64,000 bases of DNA, taken from NCBI GenBank assembly GCA_024742605.1, contig JANSYC010000006.1, forward strand, positions 29,533 to 93,532. Reading direction: 5' to 3'. Below the pieces are notes generated by a model. That model did no database searches, was not told the DNA's origin, and saw only the letters and a program-made list of their open reading frames with translations. Positions 51,614 to 62,062 of this stretch are shown one piece after another; positions within the stretch are counted from its first letter, which is position 1, and every line of letters starts with the position of its first letter. The DNA is from Alphaproteobacteria bacterium. GTDB lineage: Bacteria; Pseudomonadota; Alphaproteobacteria; Thalassobaculales; Thalassobaculaceae. The position numbers and the translations under genes were made by a program.

Positions 51614-52546
51614 ATGAACACGATCTTAAACGCAGACGGATTGTCGGCCACGCCACAGGCCGCCGGCGGTGGCGACCTGATCAAGGACGGCACCCAGGAC
51701 ACGTTCATGGCGGACGTGATCGAGGCCTCCCGCGAGACCCCGGTGATCGTCGATTTCTGGGCGCCCTGGTGCGGCCCGTGCAAGCAGCTGACGCCGGCGA
51801 TCGAATCCGCCGTGCGCGCCGCCGGCGGTGCCGTGAAGCTGGTGAAGATCAATGTGGACGAGAATCAGGAACTGGCGGGCCAGCTGCGGATCCAGTCGAT
51901 CCCCACGGTCTACGCCTTCAAGGACGGACAGCCGGTCGACGGATTCGCCGGCGCCCAGCCGGAGAGCGAGCTGCGGGCGTTCATCGACAAGGTGACGGCC
52001 GGTGCATCCGGCGGCGCGGCGCTCGATGCGGCGCTGGACCAGGCCGATGCGCTTCTCGGCGCCGAGGATTTCGAGCAGGCCGGTGCCCTGTTCCAGCAGA
52101 TTCTGCAGCAGGACAGTCGCAGCGTCCGCGCACTTGCCGGGTTCCTGCGCTGCATGATCGGCGCCGGTCGGTTGGAGCAGGCGACCATGATGTACGAGCA
52201 GCTGCCGCCGGAGATGCTTCAGGAACAGGCGCTGGTCTCGGTGAAGGCCGAAATGGATCTGGCGGCCGCGCCGCCGGTCGAGGCGCGCGAGATCGCCGGT
52301 CTGCGCGCCAAGATCGAGGCCGACCCGAAGGACCATCAGGCCCGCCTCGATCTCAGTGAGGCGCTGTACAAATCGAAGGACAAGGAGGGCGCGGTCGACC
52401 AGTTGCTCGAAAGCATCCGGATCGACCGGGCGTGGAACGAGGCGGCGGCGCGCCAGGCCCTACTGAAAATGTTCGAGGCCATGGGGCCGACCGATCCGGT
52501 GACACAGGACGCGCGGCGACGCTTGTCGTCCATCCTGTTCTCCTGA
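51614..52546 (+). CDS. Thioredoxin-domain TPR co-chaperone (CnoX/YbbN-like)
   Basis: A 310-aa cytosolic protein. Residues ~25-130 are a thioredoxin domain with the active site WCGPC (C53, C56); residues ~140-310 contain tandem TPR-like helices of the YbbN/CnoX type, which hold unfolded or oxidised proteins for the chaperones. Unlike E. coli CnoX, which has SxxC, both cysteines are present, so it may also be a reductase. ATG 51614 has AGAGG about 11 nt upstream; ATG 51587 is possible. First gene of a four-gene cluster with the Lon-N protein, Trm112 and DUF971. Confidence 0.92.
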   Translation: MNTILNADGLSATPQAAGGGDLIKDGTQDTFMADVIEASRETPVIVDFWAPWCGPCKQLTPAIESAVRAAGGAVKLVKINVDENQELAGQLRIQSIPTVYAFKDGQPVDGFAGAQPESELRAFIDKVTAGASGGAALDAALDQADALLGAEDFEQAGALFQQILQQDSRSVRALAGFLRCMIGAGRLEQATMMYEQLPPEMLQEQALVSVKAEMDLAAAPPVEAREIAGLRAKIEADPKDHQARLDLSEALYKSKDKEGAVDQLLESIRIDRAWNEAAARQALLKMFEAMGPTDPVTQDARRRLSSILFS

Positions 52547-52587
52547 TCGACGTTACGAAGACGGCACAATGCCGGAAGGCAGATTGA

Positions 52588-53253
52588 ATGACGGCGAACC
52601 CATTTGCACATCGTTTCGAGGACCTGCCGGCCACCCTGCCGGTGTTTCCGCTGACCGGTGTGCTTCTGCTGCCCGGGGGTCGCTTGCCGCTCAACGTGTT
52701 CGAGCCGCGCTACCTCAAGATGGTGCGGGACGCTTTGGCGACCGACCGGCTGATCGGGATGATCCAGCCGCGCACGCCGAACGACCCGGCGGAGGTGCCG
52801 GAGATGTACCCGCTGGGCTGTGCCGGTCGGATCACCCAGTTCGCCGAGACCGATGACGGGCGGTTCATGATCACCCTCACCGGTGCCTGCCGGTTCCGGG
52901 TGGATCAGGAGGTGGCCTCCATGCGGGGCTATCGCCGGGTGATCGCCGACTGGAGCGACTACCGCGCGGATCTGACGCCGGACTGCGAGGTCGATCTCGA
53001 CCGGGAGCGGTTCGACGGCAGCCTGCGCCGGTATTTCGACAGCCAGGGCATCACCGCCGATTGGGAGACCATCCGCAACACCGCCGACGATCCGCTGATC
53101 ACCACGCTCGCCATGATCTGTCCGTTCGAGCCGAACGAGAAACAGGCGCTGCTGGAAACGCCGGGCTTGCAGGAACGGGCGGATATGATGCTCACTCTGC
53201 TCGAGATGGCGGTGATCGGCGAAAGCGGAGGCGATTGTGGTGCCCGACACTGA
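52588..53253 (+). CDS. Lon N-terminal (substrate-binding) domain protein
   Basis: A 221-aa protein consisting only of the Lon protease LAN domain without ATPase or protease parts. [34 protein letters not shown] is the diagnostic opening; [15 protein letters not shown] and the C-terminal helical bundle follow. It may bind unfolded substrates or adapt proteolysis; its biochemical role is not known. It sits 41 bp after the thioredoxin gene and overlaps the Trm112 gene by 17 bp, so the set is an operon. GGAAGG lies upstream of ATG 52588. Confidence 0.93.
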   Translation: MTANPFAHRFEDLPATLPVFPLTGVLLLPGGRLPLNVFEPRYLKMVRDALATDRLIGMIQPRTPNDPAEVPEMYPLGCAGRITQFAETDDGRFMITLTGACRFRVDQEVASMRGYRRVIADWSDYRADLTPDCEVDLDRERFDGSLRRYFDSQGITADWETIRNTADDPLITTLAMICPFEPNEKQALLETPGLQERADMMLTLLEMAVIGESGGDCGARH

Positions 53254-53548
53254 CGACCCCGAAGCTGACCGGACTCCCGACCCGGCGGTTGGGCATTCCG
53301 GTCTGGGGATCGACCCGAAGCTGCTGGAAATTCTGGTCTGTCCGCTGACCAAGCAGCCTTTGCGCCTGGAGGCGGAGGCGGGCGAGCTGGTGAGCGAGGC
53401 CGCCAAGCTGGCCTTCCCGATCCGGCAGGGCGTTCCGATCATGCTGGTCGACGAGGCCCGCCGCACCGATACCGCCTTCACCGATCCGGTCGCCGAGGGG
53501 GCCGAGGCCCTGGGCGCCGCCAAGACCAAGGCAGGACCCGACTCATGA
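53237..53548 (+). CDS. Trm112 family protein
   Basis: A 103-aa small protein of the Trm112/UPF0434 family: [53 protein letters not shown]. In eukaryotes Trm112 activates several methyltransferases; bacterial partners are mostly unknown. Only one Cys is retained, so zinc binding is doubtful, which is usual in proteobacterial members. The start is GTG 53237 with GGAGG 5 nt upstream; a second GTG follows at 53240. It overlaps both neighbours (17 bp upstream, 4 bp downstream), showing tight translational coupling. Confidence 0.9.
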   Translation: MVPDTDDPEADRTPDPAVGHSGLGIDPKLLEILVCPLTKQPLRLEAEAGELVSEAAKLAFPIRQGVPIMLVDEARRTDTAFTDPVAEGAEALGAAKTKAGPDS

Positions 53549-53925
53549 CCATCGCCGAGAGCGAGGATTTCGTCACCCGCCACTGGCCGACCGAGATCCG
53601 GGTCGCGTCCGACAAGCGCGCCCTGACCGTCGGGTTCGACGGCGGCGAACGGGTCGAGATCCCGGCCGAACTGCTGCGGGTCGAAAGCCCCTCCGCCGAG
53701 GTTCAGGGGCACAGTGCCGCCGGCAAGCAGGTGGTGGCCGGAAAAGGCAAGGTCGCGATCGCCAGCGTCGAGCCGGTCGGCAATTACGCGGTCCGCATCG
53801 GCTTCGACGACGGCCACGCCACCGGGCTCTACACCTGGCGCTATCTCTACAAGCTGGGCACCGAGGGCGACCGGCTGATGGCGGCCTATCTGGCGGAGCT
53901 CGAGGCGAAAGGGCTGTCGCGCTAG
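53545..53925 (+). CDS. DUF971 protein (gamma-butyrobetaine hydroxylase N-terminal-like)
   Basis: A 126-aa single-domain DUF971 protein: [44 protein letters not shown] and [25 protein letters not shown] are diagnostic. The domain also occurs at the N-terminus of carnitine-pathway hydroxylases and in some Mrp/ApbC ATPases, so a link with Fe-S metabolism has been suggested. It overlaps Trm112 by ATGA and overlaps the convergent ubiH gene by 4 bp at the stop codons. Confidence 0.92.
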   Translation: MTIAESEDFVTRHWPTEIRVASDKRALTVGFDGGERVEIPAELLRVESPSAEVQGHSAAGKQVVAGKGKVAIASVEPVGNYAVRIGFDDGHATGLYTWRYLYKLGTEGDRLMAAYLAELEAKGLSR

Positions 53926-55169
53926 AGCGGCTCGCCCCGCAGCAGGCGCGGCAGCGTCCCCAGGGTGCCCATGGCGTGGCGGACGGCGGCGCGTTTGAAC
54001 GGCCCGATCCGGCGGCTCAGCCCCAAACCCAGGTCCCGCAGCACCCGGATCGCCCCCACATCGTTGGAGAACAGCCGGTTCAGCCCGTCGGTGGCGCCGA
54101 TCAGGGTCATGGAATCGAACCGGCGCCGTCCCTGGTAGTCTTCCAGCACCAGCCGCGCCCCCGGATCCATCCCCAGACGCGCCGCGTCGGCCACCACCTC
54201 GGCCAGCGAGGCCACATCCCGCAGGCCCAGATTGAATCCCTGTCCGGCGATCGGGTGGATCGCGTGGGCGGCGTCGCCGACCAGGGCGACCCGGTCGGCG
54301 ATATAGGCCTCCGCCACCGAGAGGGACAGCGGGTAGATCCGGCGCGGCCCGAGCGGCGTCAGCTTGCCCAGCGTGTCGCCGAACCGTTCCTGCAGCGCGG
54401 CGCCGAACAGCCGGTCGTCGAGGCCGTGGATGTGCTCGGCGGTGGCCGTCCGCTCGGTCCAGACCAGGGCCGAGCGTTTGCCGCGCAGGGGCAGCAGCGC
54501 CAGCGGGCCGCCGGGCAGGAACCGTTCATGGGCGACGTTGTCGTGCGATTTCTCGTGGGCGATGGTCTCGACCACGCTGCTCTGTCGATAGGGCAGGGTG
54601 TGGACCCGGATTCGGGCCAGCGCGCGCAGGGTCGAGTTCCGGCCGTCCGCCGCCACCGCCAGCGGCGCCGTCAGCACCGCGCCGTCATCCAGCGTCACCT
54701 GCGCCTGACGCGCATCAACGGTCAGGGCAGTCACGGCGGCGACCCGGAAGTCGGCGCGGCCCGGTCCCTGGGCGATCACCTTGAGCAGCGCACGCTTCAG
54801 CGCCGCGTTCTCGACGATGTGGCCCATCGGCTGGTCGCCGACCTCGGCGTGGTCGTAGTGCATGTGCGCGCGGGATCCGGCATCCGAGATCCGAATGTCC
54901 AGAATCGGCTCGGCGGTTTCCGCCACGCCCTCCCAGGCGCCCAGGACCTCCAGCATCCGCCGGCTGGACAGGGAAATCGCGGTGGTCCGGATATCGGTGC
55001 CGGCGACCGCCGCGTCCCGCGGGTCGGCCCGGTCGACCAGAACCACGTCCAGCCCGGCGGAGACCAGGGCGGCGGCGGTTGCCAGCCCGGACAGGGCGGC
55101 ACCCGCGATCACCACATCCGCGGGTGCCGGCTGTGTTTGTGTCGGCCGGGTCTGGTTCGGCTGGGTCAT
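53922..55169 (-). CDS. UbiH/UbiF/COQ6-family FAD-dependent hydroxylase
   Basis: A 415-aa flavin monooxygenase of ubiquinone ring hydroxylation. The FAD motif ADVVIAGAALSGLATAAALVSAGLDVVLVDR, the family DG motif (VAADGRNSTLRAL), and the GD motif VALVGDAAHAIHPIAGQGFNLGLRDV are all present; the last is typical of the UbiH/COQ6 clade. Which ring position it hydroxylates cannot be told, since alphaproteobacterial UbiL/UbiH paralogues differ in specificity. ATG 55169 has GGAG 9 nt upstream. It converges with the thioredoxin cluster and diverges from glnK across 421 bp. Confidence 0.93.
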   Translation of the reverse strand: MTQPNQTRPTQTQPAPADVVIAGAALSGLATAAALVSAGLDVVLVDRADPRDAAVAGTDIRTTAISLSSRRMLEVLGAWEGVAETAEPILDIRISDAGSRAHMHYDHAEVGDQPMGHIVENAALKRALLKVIAQGPGRADFRVAAVTALTVDARQAQVTLDDGAVLTAPLAVAADGRNSTLRALARIRVHTLPYRQSSVVETIAHEKSHDNVAHERFLPGGPLALLPLRGKRSALVWTERTATAEHIHGLDDRLFGAALQERFGDTLGKLTPLGPRRIYPLSLSVAEAYIADRVALVGDAAHAIHPIAGQGFNLGLRDVASLAEVVADAARLGMDPGARLVLEDYQGRRRFDSMTLIGATDGLNRLFSNDVGAIRVLRDLGLGLSRRIGPFKRAAVRHAMGTLGTLPRLLRGEPL

Positions 55170-55929
<760 letters not shown>

Positions 55930-55952
55930 CCGGAACGCGGGAGATCTCAAAG

Positions 55953-57278
55953 ATGAGGAAGTTTAACAAATTGAGCCTGACGGCCGTGGCCGCTTCGGCC
56001 GCGTTCATCGGCTTCACCCAGTCTGCCTCCGCCGAGGTTTCGGTTGAGACGGCCTTTATTTTCAACACCCTGTCGTTCATGTTCCATGGCGTGCTGGTGA
56101 TGTGGATGGCCGCCGGTTTCGCCATGCTCGAAGCCGGTCTGGTGCGCACCAAGAACACCACGATGCAGCTCACCAAGAACATCGCGCTGTACTCGATCGC
56201 GGGCATCATGTTCTGGGCCGTCGGCTACAATCTGATGTACATGGACGTGAGCGGCTACATGGGCTCGTTCGCAATCTGGTCCGCCGAGGATCCGTTCGAT
56301 GCCGAAGGCGCGTTCACCGGTGACGACGCGGCCGGTTACGGTGCCGCCTCCGACTGGTTCTTCCAGATGGTGTTCGTCGCGGCCACGGCTTCGATCGTGT
56401 CCGGCGCTCTGGCCGAGCGGATCAAGCTGCTGCCGTTCCTGATCTTCACCGTCGTGCTGACCGGCATCCTGTACCCGATCCAGGGCTCCTGGACCTGGGG
56501 CGGCGGCTGGCTGTCCGAGATGGGCTTCAGCGATTTCGCGGGCTCGACCATCGTGCACTCGGTCGGTGGCTGGGCAGCGTTGACCGGCGCCATCATCCTC
56601 GGGGCGCGTAAGGGCAAGTACAACGCGGACGGCTCGATCAATCCGATGCCGGGCGCCAATCTGCCGCTCGCCACGCTGGGCACGTTCATCCTGTGGATGG
56701 GCTGGTTCGGCTTCAACGGCGGCTCGCAGCTTGCCATGGGTTCGGCGGCCGACGTGGTCGCGATCGCCACCATTTACGTCAACACCAACCTCGCCGCGGC
56801 GGCCGGTGTGGTGGTCGCGATCATCCTGACCGCGATCCTGTACAAGAAGGTTGATCTGACCATGGCGCTGAACGGCGCCCTGGGCGGCCTGGTCGCCATC
56901 ACGGCCGAGCCCCTGGCTCCGAGTCCGATGATGTCCGTCTTCATCGGCGGCATCGGCGGTCTGCTGGTGGTCTTCGCGGTCCCGCTGCTCGACAAGATGA
57001 AGGTCGACTACGTGTTCGGTGCGGTCTCCGTCCACCTTGTGGCCGGCATCTGGGGGACCATCGCCGTGGTGTTCAGCGGGGCGTCCATCGTGACCCAGCT
57101 GACCGGTATCGTGGCGATCGGCGCCTTCATGGTCATCACCACCAGCATCGTCTGGTTCATCCTCAAGGTCTCGATCGGGCTGCGTCCGAGCGAGGAGGAC
57201 GAAATGATGGGCCTCGACCGTGCGGAATGCGGCATGGAAGCCTATCCGGAGTTCGGCAAGGGCTCCCAGACGATCTAA
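55953..57278 (+). CDS. amt: Ammonium transporter
   Basis: A 441-aa Amt/MEP/Rh channel of the inner membrane. A signal peptide (VAASAAFIGFTQSASA) precedes 11 expected membrane helices. The pore twin histidines are in IVHSVGGWAALTGA and AVSVHLVAGIWGTIA, and the periplasmic selectivity region in GGSQLAMGS and surrounding aromatic residues. The cytoplasmic tail (KVSIGLRPSEEDEMMGLDRAECGMEAYPEF) is the part that GlnK contacts in this family. GGGAG lies upstream of ATG 55953. A strong terminator follows at 57333. Confidence 0.97.
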   Translation: MRKFNKLSLTAVAASAAFIGFTQSASAEVSVETAFIFNTLSFMFHGVLVMWMAAGFAMLEAGLVRTKNTTMQLTKNIALYSIAGIMFWAVGYNLMYMDVSGYMGSFAIWSAEDPFDAEGAFTGDDAAGYGAASDWFFQMVFVAATASIVSGALAERIKLLPFLIFTVVLTGILYPIQGSWTWGGGWLSEMGFSDFAGSTIVHSVGGWAALTGAIILGARKGKYNADGSINPMPGANLPLATLGTFILWMGWFGFNGGSQLAMGSAADVVAIATIYVNTNLAAAAGVVVAIILTAILYKKVDLTMALNGALGGLVAITAEPLAPSPMMSVFIGGIGGLLVVFAVPLLDKMKVDYVFGAVSVHLVAGIWGTIAVVFSGASIVTQLTGIVAIGAFMVITTSIVWFILKVSIGLRPSEEDEMMGLDRAECGMEAYPEFGKGSQTI

Positions 57279-57332
57279 GCCTGCATCTTCCGGTCCGGCG
57301 GCTGCGGTCGCTGGACCCCCGACGCTCTCGTG

Positions 57333-57367
57333 AAATGGCCCGACGGTTCCGACCGCCGGGCCATTTT
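57333..57367 (+). terminator. Hairpin terminator of glnK-amt
   Basis: A 10-bp perfect stem (57333-57342 with 57357-57366), one mismatch, then an inner 4-bp CGGT/ACCG stem and TCCG loop, ending in TTTT. The A-rich 5' arm means it could also work leftward. Confidence 0.88.
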
Positions 57368-57475
57368 CGTGACCACCGGTGCATTTTCTTTAGCTTGCGC
57401 TTCAAGGTTGCCTGCTAACCCTCTGTCGGATAGAGTGCTTCTCTATTTGGAACAAAACCGGCACGGGGGTTGACC

Positions 57476-59983
57476 ATGGCGCGGACAAGCGCGCGGGACG
57501 CGGCAAAGCATCCCGGATCGGAAAGTGGCGCGGATGCGTCGAGGGGCAGCCGCGCGCGATTCCTGCCGGATGCGGCCAACCGCTATCTGAAGCGCCGGGG
57601 CGAGGAGATCCTGGGGCTGACCCTGATGGGGGCCGCCGCTCTGCTGGCGGTGGCGCTGCTCGGCTTCGATGCGGGCGACCCGTCCCTCAACACGATTGCG
57701 GCCGCGACAACCGTCGCAAATCCGCTCGGCCGACCCGGCGCGCTGGTCGCCGATCTGGTGCTGCAGTCCCTCGGCATGGCAAGCGCCCTGCTGGTGCTGA
57801 TCCCGGCTATCTGGGGGTGGCGGGTGCTGCAGCACGAGCGGCCGCGTCTCCTGACCCTGCGGCTGACCGCGACCCCGTTCGCCCTGTCGCTGGCGAGTTT
57901 CGCCCTCGCCCTGGCGCCGGTACCGCTTGCCTGGCCCCTGCGCGCCGGTCTGGGCGGGTTTCTGGGGTCCCTGATGCTCAATCCGGCGGCCGAGCTGGCG
58001 CCCTATCTGGAACCGGTCGGCGGCATTCTCGCCCTTGCGGTGGCGGCCGGGCTGCTGGCCCTGGTGCTGGCGGCCTGGATCCTCGGCCTGCGGGTGCGCG
58101 ACGGCATCACCGCCCTGGTCGCGGCCTTCACCGGCGGCGCCTGGCTGGCCCGCACCCTGACCCGGGGGGCGGTCGCCGGCGGCCGCATGGGGGCGAAGGC
58201 CGGCAGTCAGGCCTGGAGGACCGGGGAATCCGTGCTCCGTCGGGAGCCGCGCCTGACCGACGACGCGCCGGGGGAAGAGAATGAGGACGAGGATGCGCCG
58301 GAAACGGCCCCTGTCAGCCGATCCCTCGCCCGCCCGTCTCGCCCGGCGCCCGCTCCGGCGGCGCCCACCCCCGTTCCGGTGGCGAAACGTCCGGACCGGC
58401 CGCGCAAGGACAGCCGTCAGGCCACCTTCGATCTCGGACAGGGCGCCGGGGCGGCCGGTGATTACGAATTCCCGCCGCTCGACCTGCTGACCGAGGCGCC
58501 GGAGACCAGCCAGGGCCCGGAGGAAGGCTCGCTGGAGCAGAACGCCCGCATGCTGGAGAGCGTGCTGCAGGATTTCGGGGTCAAGGGCACCATCGGCAAT
58601 GTCCGCTACGGGCCGGTGGTCACCCTGTACGAGCTGGAACCGGCGCCGGGGACCAAATCCGCCCGGGTGATCGGTCTGTCCGACGACATCGCGCGCTCCA
58701 TGAGCGCGGTCTCGGTCCGCGTGGCCGTGGTGCCGGGACGCAACGTGATCGGCATCGAGCTGCCGAACGCCAACCGCGAGATCGTCTACTTCCGCGATAT
58801 CCTGGAATCGAAGCCGTTCCGGGAGAGCCAGCACAAGCTGGCGATCGCGCTCGGCAAGGATATCGGCGGCACCGCGGTGACCGTCGATCTGGCCCGCATG
58901 CCGCATCTGCTGATCGCCGGGACCACCGGGTCGGGCAAGTCGGTGGCGGTCAACACCATGATCCTGTCGCTGCTCTACCGGCTGCCGCCGGAGCGCTGCC
59001 GCTTCATCATGATCGACCCGAAAATGCTCGAGCTGTCGGTCTATGACGGCATCCCGCATCTGCTGTCGCCGGTGGTGACCGATCCGAAGAAGGCGGTAGT
59101 GGCCCTGAAATGGACCGTGCGCGAGATGGAGAGCCGCTATCGGGCGATGTCCAAGCTCGGGGTCCGGAACATCGACGGCTACAACGCGCGGCTGGCCGAG
59201 GCGGTCAAGAAGGGCGAGGTGCTGAAGCGCAAGGTCCAGACCGGCTTCGATGTGGAGACCGGCAAGCCGGTCTTCGAGGAGGAGCCGCTCGACCTGACGC
59301 CGCTGCCGTTCATCGTGGTGGTGATCGACGAGGTCGCCGATCTGATGCTGGTGGCGGGCAAGGACATCGAGGGTGCGGTCCAGCGGCTGGCGCAGATGGC
59401 GCGGGCCGCCGGCATCCACGTGATCATGGCGACCCAGCGTCCCTCGGTCGACGTGATCACCGGCACCATCAAGGCGAACTTCCCGACCCGGATCAGCTTC
59501 CAGGTCACCTCCAAGATCGACAGCCGCACCATCCTGGGCGAGCAGGGGGCCGAGCAGCTGCTGGGCCAGGGCGACATGCTGCACATGGCCGGCGGCGGGC
59601 GGATCACCCGGGTGCACGGCCCGTTCTGCTCCGACGAGGAGGTCGAGGACGTGGTCCGCCACCTGAAGTCCCAGGGCGAGCCGGAATACAACGAGTCGAT
59701 CACCGAGGACGACGACGCTCTGCCGGACCCGTTGGGCATGGGCAACGAGATTTCCGGCGGCAACGGCGGCTCGGGCGACGAGACCTACGATCAGGCGGTC
59801 GCCATCGTGGCCCGCGAGGGCAAGGCCTCCACCAGCTTCATCCAGCGGCATCTGAAGATCGGCTACAACCGGGCCGCCAGCATCATCGAACGGATGGAAC
59901 AGGAAGGCGTGGTCAGCCAGGCCAACCATGTGGGCAAGCGCGAGGTCCTGGTCGGCGATCATTCCGCATCATCGATGGATTAA
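57476..59983 (+). CDS. ftsK: DNA translocase FtsK
   Basis: An 835-aa septal motor that pumps chromosome ends and dimers through the closing septum and activates XerCD. The N-terminal ~30-220 contains four membrane segments; a Pro/Ala-rich linker (~240-310) is short. The motor (~340-750) shows Walker [14 protein letters not shown] near residue 481, Walker [12 protein letters not shown], and [25 protein letters not shown]. The gamma winged-helix domain (~760-835; [38 protein letters not shown]) reads KOPS sites. ATG 57476 has GGGGG upstream. lolA follows after an Hsp70-like gene. Confidence 0.97.
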   Translation: MARTSARDAAKHPGSESGADASRGSRARFLPDAANRYLKRRGEEILGLTLMGAAALLAVALLGFDAGDPSLNTIAAATTVANPLGRPGALVADLVLQSLGMASALLVLIPAIWGWRVLQHERPRLLTLRLTATPFALSLASFALALAPVPLAWPLRAGLGGFLGSLMLNPAAELAPYLEPVGGILALAVAAGLLALVLAAWILGLRVRDGITALVAAFTGGAWLARTLTRGAVAGGRMGAKAGSQAWRTGESVLRREPRLTDDAPGEENEDEDAPETAPVSRSLARPSRPAPAPAAPTPVPVAKRPDRPRKDSRQATFDLGQGAGAAGDYEFPPLDLLTEAPETSQGPEEGSLEQNARMLESVLQDFGVKGTIGNVRYGPVVTLYELEPAPGTKSARVIGLSDDIARSMSAVSVRVAVVPGRNVIGIELPNANREIVYFRDILESKPFRESQHKLAIALGKDIGGTAVTVDLARMPHLLIAGTTGSGKSVAVNTMILSLLYRLPPERCRFIMIDPKMLELSVYDGIPHLLSPVVTDPKKAVVALKWTVREMESRYRAMSKLGVRNIDGYNARLAEAVKKGEVLKRKVQTGFDVETGKPVFEEEPLDLTPLPFIVVVIDEVADLMLVAGKDIEGAVQRLAQMARAAGIHVIMATQRPSVDVITGTIKANFPTRISFQVTSKIDSRTILGEQGAEQLLGQGDMLHMAGGGRITRVHGPFCSDEEVEDVVRHLKSQGEPEYNESITEDDDALPDPLGMGNEISGGNGGSGDETYDQAVAIVAREGKASTSFIQRHLKIGYNRAASIIERMEQEGVVSQANHVGKREVLVGDHSASSMD

Positions 59984-60034
59984 CGCCGCCGCATCGGCTA
60001 TCACCCCCGTCCGCTGACCGGACAGGGGTGTGCC

Positions 60035-61312
60035 ATGACGCCGAACATGACCACGCAGCCGATATCGATCGGGCTCGATTTCGGGACCACCAACACGGTG
60101 GTCTCGACCATCACCGCCGAGGGGACGCGCCGGCATCATGTGTTCGAGTCGCCGCTCGGCACCGGGCGCAGCTTCCGGTCGCTGATCTGCTACTGGCAGG
60201 AGGTGGAGCGGGCCCGGCCGGAGGTCCGCCACAGCTCCGGGCCCTACGGCATTTCCGATTATATCGAGTGGGGGCCGGACCAGCGGCTGATCATGTCGAT
60301 GAAGTCCTATCTGGGCGATGCCAGCTTCACCGGCACCCAGATCTTCGGCCGGCGGGTCGGGATCGAGGACATCATTGTCGATTTCCTGACCGACCTGCTG
60401 GGCCGTCTGGACGTGCCGCTCCGGGGGGCAGGGCATCGGATCCGGGTCGGCCGCCCGGTGGTGTTCGCCGGCGCCAGGCCGGACGAGGCCCTGGCCCTGG
60501 CCCGCCTGCGCCGGGCGCTGGAGGGGGCCGGCCTGGGCGGAATCGAATTCGCGCTGGAGCCGGCGGCGGCCGGGGCGCAATACGCCCGCACCAACGCCCG
60601 CAAGGACCTGGTGCTGGTGGCCGATTTCGGCGGCGGGACCAGCGATTTCTCGATCCTCAAGGACGGGCCGGACGGGCTGCAGCCGATCGCCCATGCCGGG
60701 CTCGGTCTGGCGGGCGACCGGTTCGATTCCCGGATCGTCAATCACGTGGTCGCCCCCTATCTGGGCAAGGGCACCGAGTTCAAGAGTTTCGACACCGTCA
60801 TGACCGTGCCCTGGAACAGCTCCGATCTGGTCTGGCACCGGATCTCGCTGATGAACAATCCGACCGATCTGCGGGCCTGGGACGATCTGCGCCGGGCCTC
60901 GCTGGAACCGGAGAAGATCGAGCGCATGATCAAGATCATCACCGACGGCACCGGGTTTAACCTGTACCGGGCGGTGTCCGGTGCCAAGGAGGCGCTCTCG
61001 CAGGCCGATGTGGCGACCATCCCGCTGGGCGAGATCGGTCTTGATCTCGACCTGGAGCTGACGCGGGAGACCTTCGAGACGCTGATCGCCGACGATCTGG
61101 CGCAGATCTCGACCTGCGTGCTGGATCTGCTGGCGCAGCAGCAGATCGCGCCGGAGCGGATCGATCAGGTGTTCATGACCGGCGGCACCGCTCACACCCC
61201 CGCCGTCCGCCGCCTGTTCGCCGATCTGTTCGGGGCCGGGAAAATCGGCAGCGGCGGGGAGTTCACCTCGGTCGCCGACGGGCTGGCGGAGCTGGCCCAT
61301 GCGGCCGCCTGA
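60035..61312 (+). CDS. Hsp70-fold protein (YegD-like)
   Basis: A 425-aa actin/Hsp70-fold ATPase without the substrate-binding domain. Phosphate-1 loop IGLDFGTTNTVVST, phosphate-2 loop VADFGGGTSDFSIL and adenosine motif VFMTGGTAHTPAVRR are clear. The length and lack of a C-terminal peptide-binding lid place it with YegD-type atypical chaperones, whose function is poorly known. It lies between ftsK and lolA with short gaps (51 and 78 bp). ATG 60035 is the start used; ATG 60047 also fits. Confidence 0.92.
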   Translation: MTPNMTTQPISIGLDFGTTNTVVSTITAEGTRRHHVFESPLGTGRSFRSLICYWQEVERARPEVRHSSGPYGISDYIEWGPDQRLIMSMKSYLGDASFTGTQIFGRRVGIEDIIVDFLTDLLGRLDVPLRGAGHRIRVGRPVVFAGARPDEALALARLRRALEGAGLGGIEFALEPAAAGAQYARTNARKDLVLVADFGGGTSDFSILKDGPDGLQPIAHAGLGLAGDRFDSRIVNHVVAPYLGKGTEFKSFDTVMTVPWNSSDLVWHRISLMNNPTDLRAWDDLRRASLEPEKIERMIKIITDGTGFNLYRAVSGAKEALSQADVATIPLGEIGLDLDLELTRETFETLIADDLAQISTCVLDLLAQQQIAPERIDQVFMTGGTAHTPAVRRLFADLFGAGKIGSGGEFTSVADGLAELAHAAA

Positions 61313-61390
61313 GACCGCGCCCGGCCCGGCTGCGCCCTTGCCTTGAAATGGCCGCTTGATCTCCGGTCCGGCTGAGGGCATCTGAAGGCT

Positions 61391-62062
61391 ATGAAAACGC
61401 GCATCCTCACGCTCACGACAGTTCTCGCCGCCGCCCTGCTGGCCGCCCCGGCGGCGCTGCCCGGTCCGGCCCTGGCCCAGGAGGCCTTCAGCGTTGCGCC
61501 CGGTCTGCGTCTGTCCCAGGCCGACAAGGCGGATCTGCGGCGGGTCGAGAATTATTTCAACGCCATGACCACCGTCAGGTCGAACTTCATTCAGGCCAGC
61601 TCCACCGGCTACATCGCCCAGGGCACGGTCTGGATCCAGCGGCCCGGCCGGGTGCGGTTCGAGTACGCCCCGCCGTCGCCGATTCTGATCACGGCGGACG
61701 GGTTGTGGCTGACCTATCAGGACAACGAGCTGGAACAGACCAGCCGGGTGCCGCTGGCGACCTCCGCGATCGGGGTGATCGTGGACGATACCGTCGCGTT
61801 CGACGAGGATCTGAGGGTCGAGGCGGTCATCCGGGAGAACAACGTGCTGCGGGTCACCGTCAGCCGTGACACCTTGCTGGAGCAGGGCAAGGTGACCCTG
61901 ACCTTCCAGGAGCAGCCCTTCGCGCTCAAGCAATGGGTGGTGCAGGACGCCCAGGGGGTCGAGGTCAAGGTGGCGCTTCTCGATCCGGTGTTTGGCGTCG
62001 ATATTCCCGCCAAGACCTTCACGCCGAATTCCTTTGAGCGGAATGCCGACCAGGGGCGCTAA
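61391..62062 (+). CDS. lolA: Outer-membrane lipoprotein carrier protein
   Basis: A 223-aa periplasmic chaperone that ferries lipoproteins from LolCDE to the outer membrane. A signal peptide ends at GPALAQ. DLRRVENYFNAMTTVRSNFIQASSTGYIAQGTVWIQRPGRVRFEYAPPSPILITADGLWLTYQDNELEQ is the diagnostic half-barrel, and the C-terminus has LKQWVVQDAQGVEVKVALLD. AAGG lies close before ATG 61391. The ftsK-lolA neighbourhood is widespread. It overlaps the convergent sterol-desaturase gene by 4 bp. Confidence 0.94.
   Translation: MKTRILTLTTVLAAALLAAPAALPGPALAQEAFSVAPGLRLSQADKADLRRVENYFNAMTTVRSNFIQASSTGYIAQGTVWIQRPGRVRFEYAPPSPILITADGLWLTYQDNELEQTSRVPLATSAIGVIVDDTVAFDEDLRVEAVIRENNVLRVTVSRDTLLEQGKVTLTFQEQPFALKQWVVQDAQGVEVKVALLDPVFGVDIPAKTFTPNSFERNADQGR

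Noticed and set aside
57443..59962. An 839-codon open frame opposite ftsK, and similar long antisense frames opposite leuS, ispE, ETF-QO, the GT2/kinase pair and podJ
   Set aside because: All are reverse shadows of well-identified genes, with shadow-type composition (Arg/Gln/His/Gly) and no ribosome sites or motifs.
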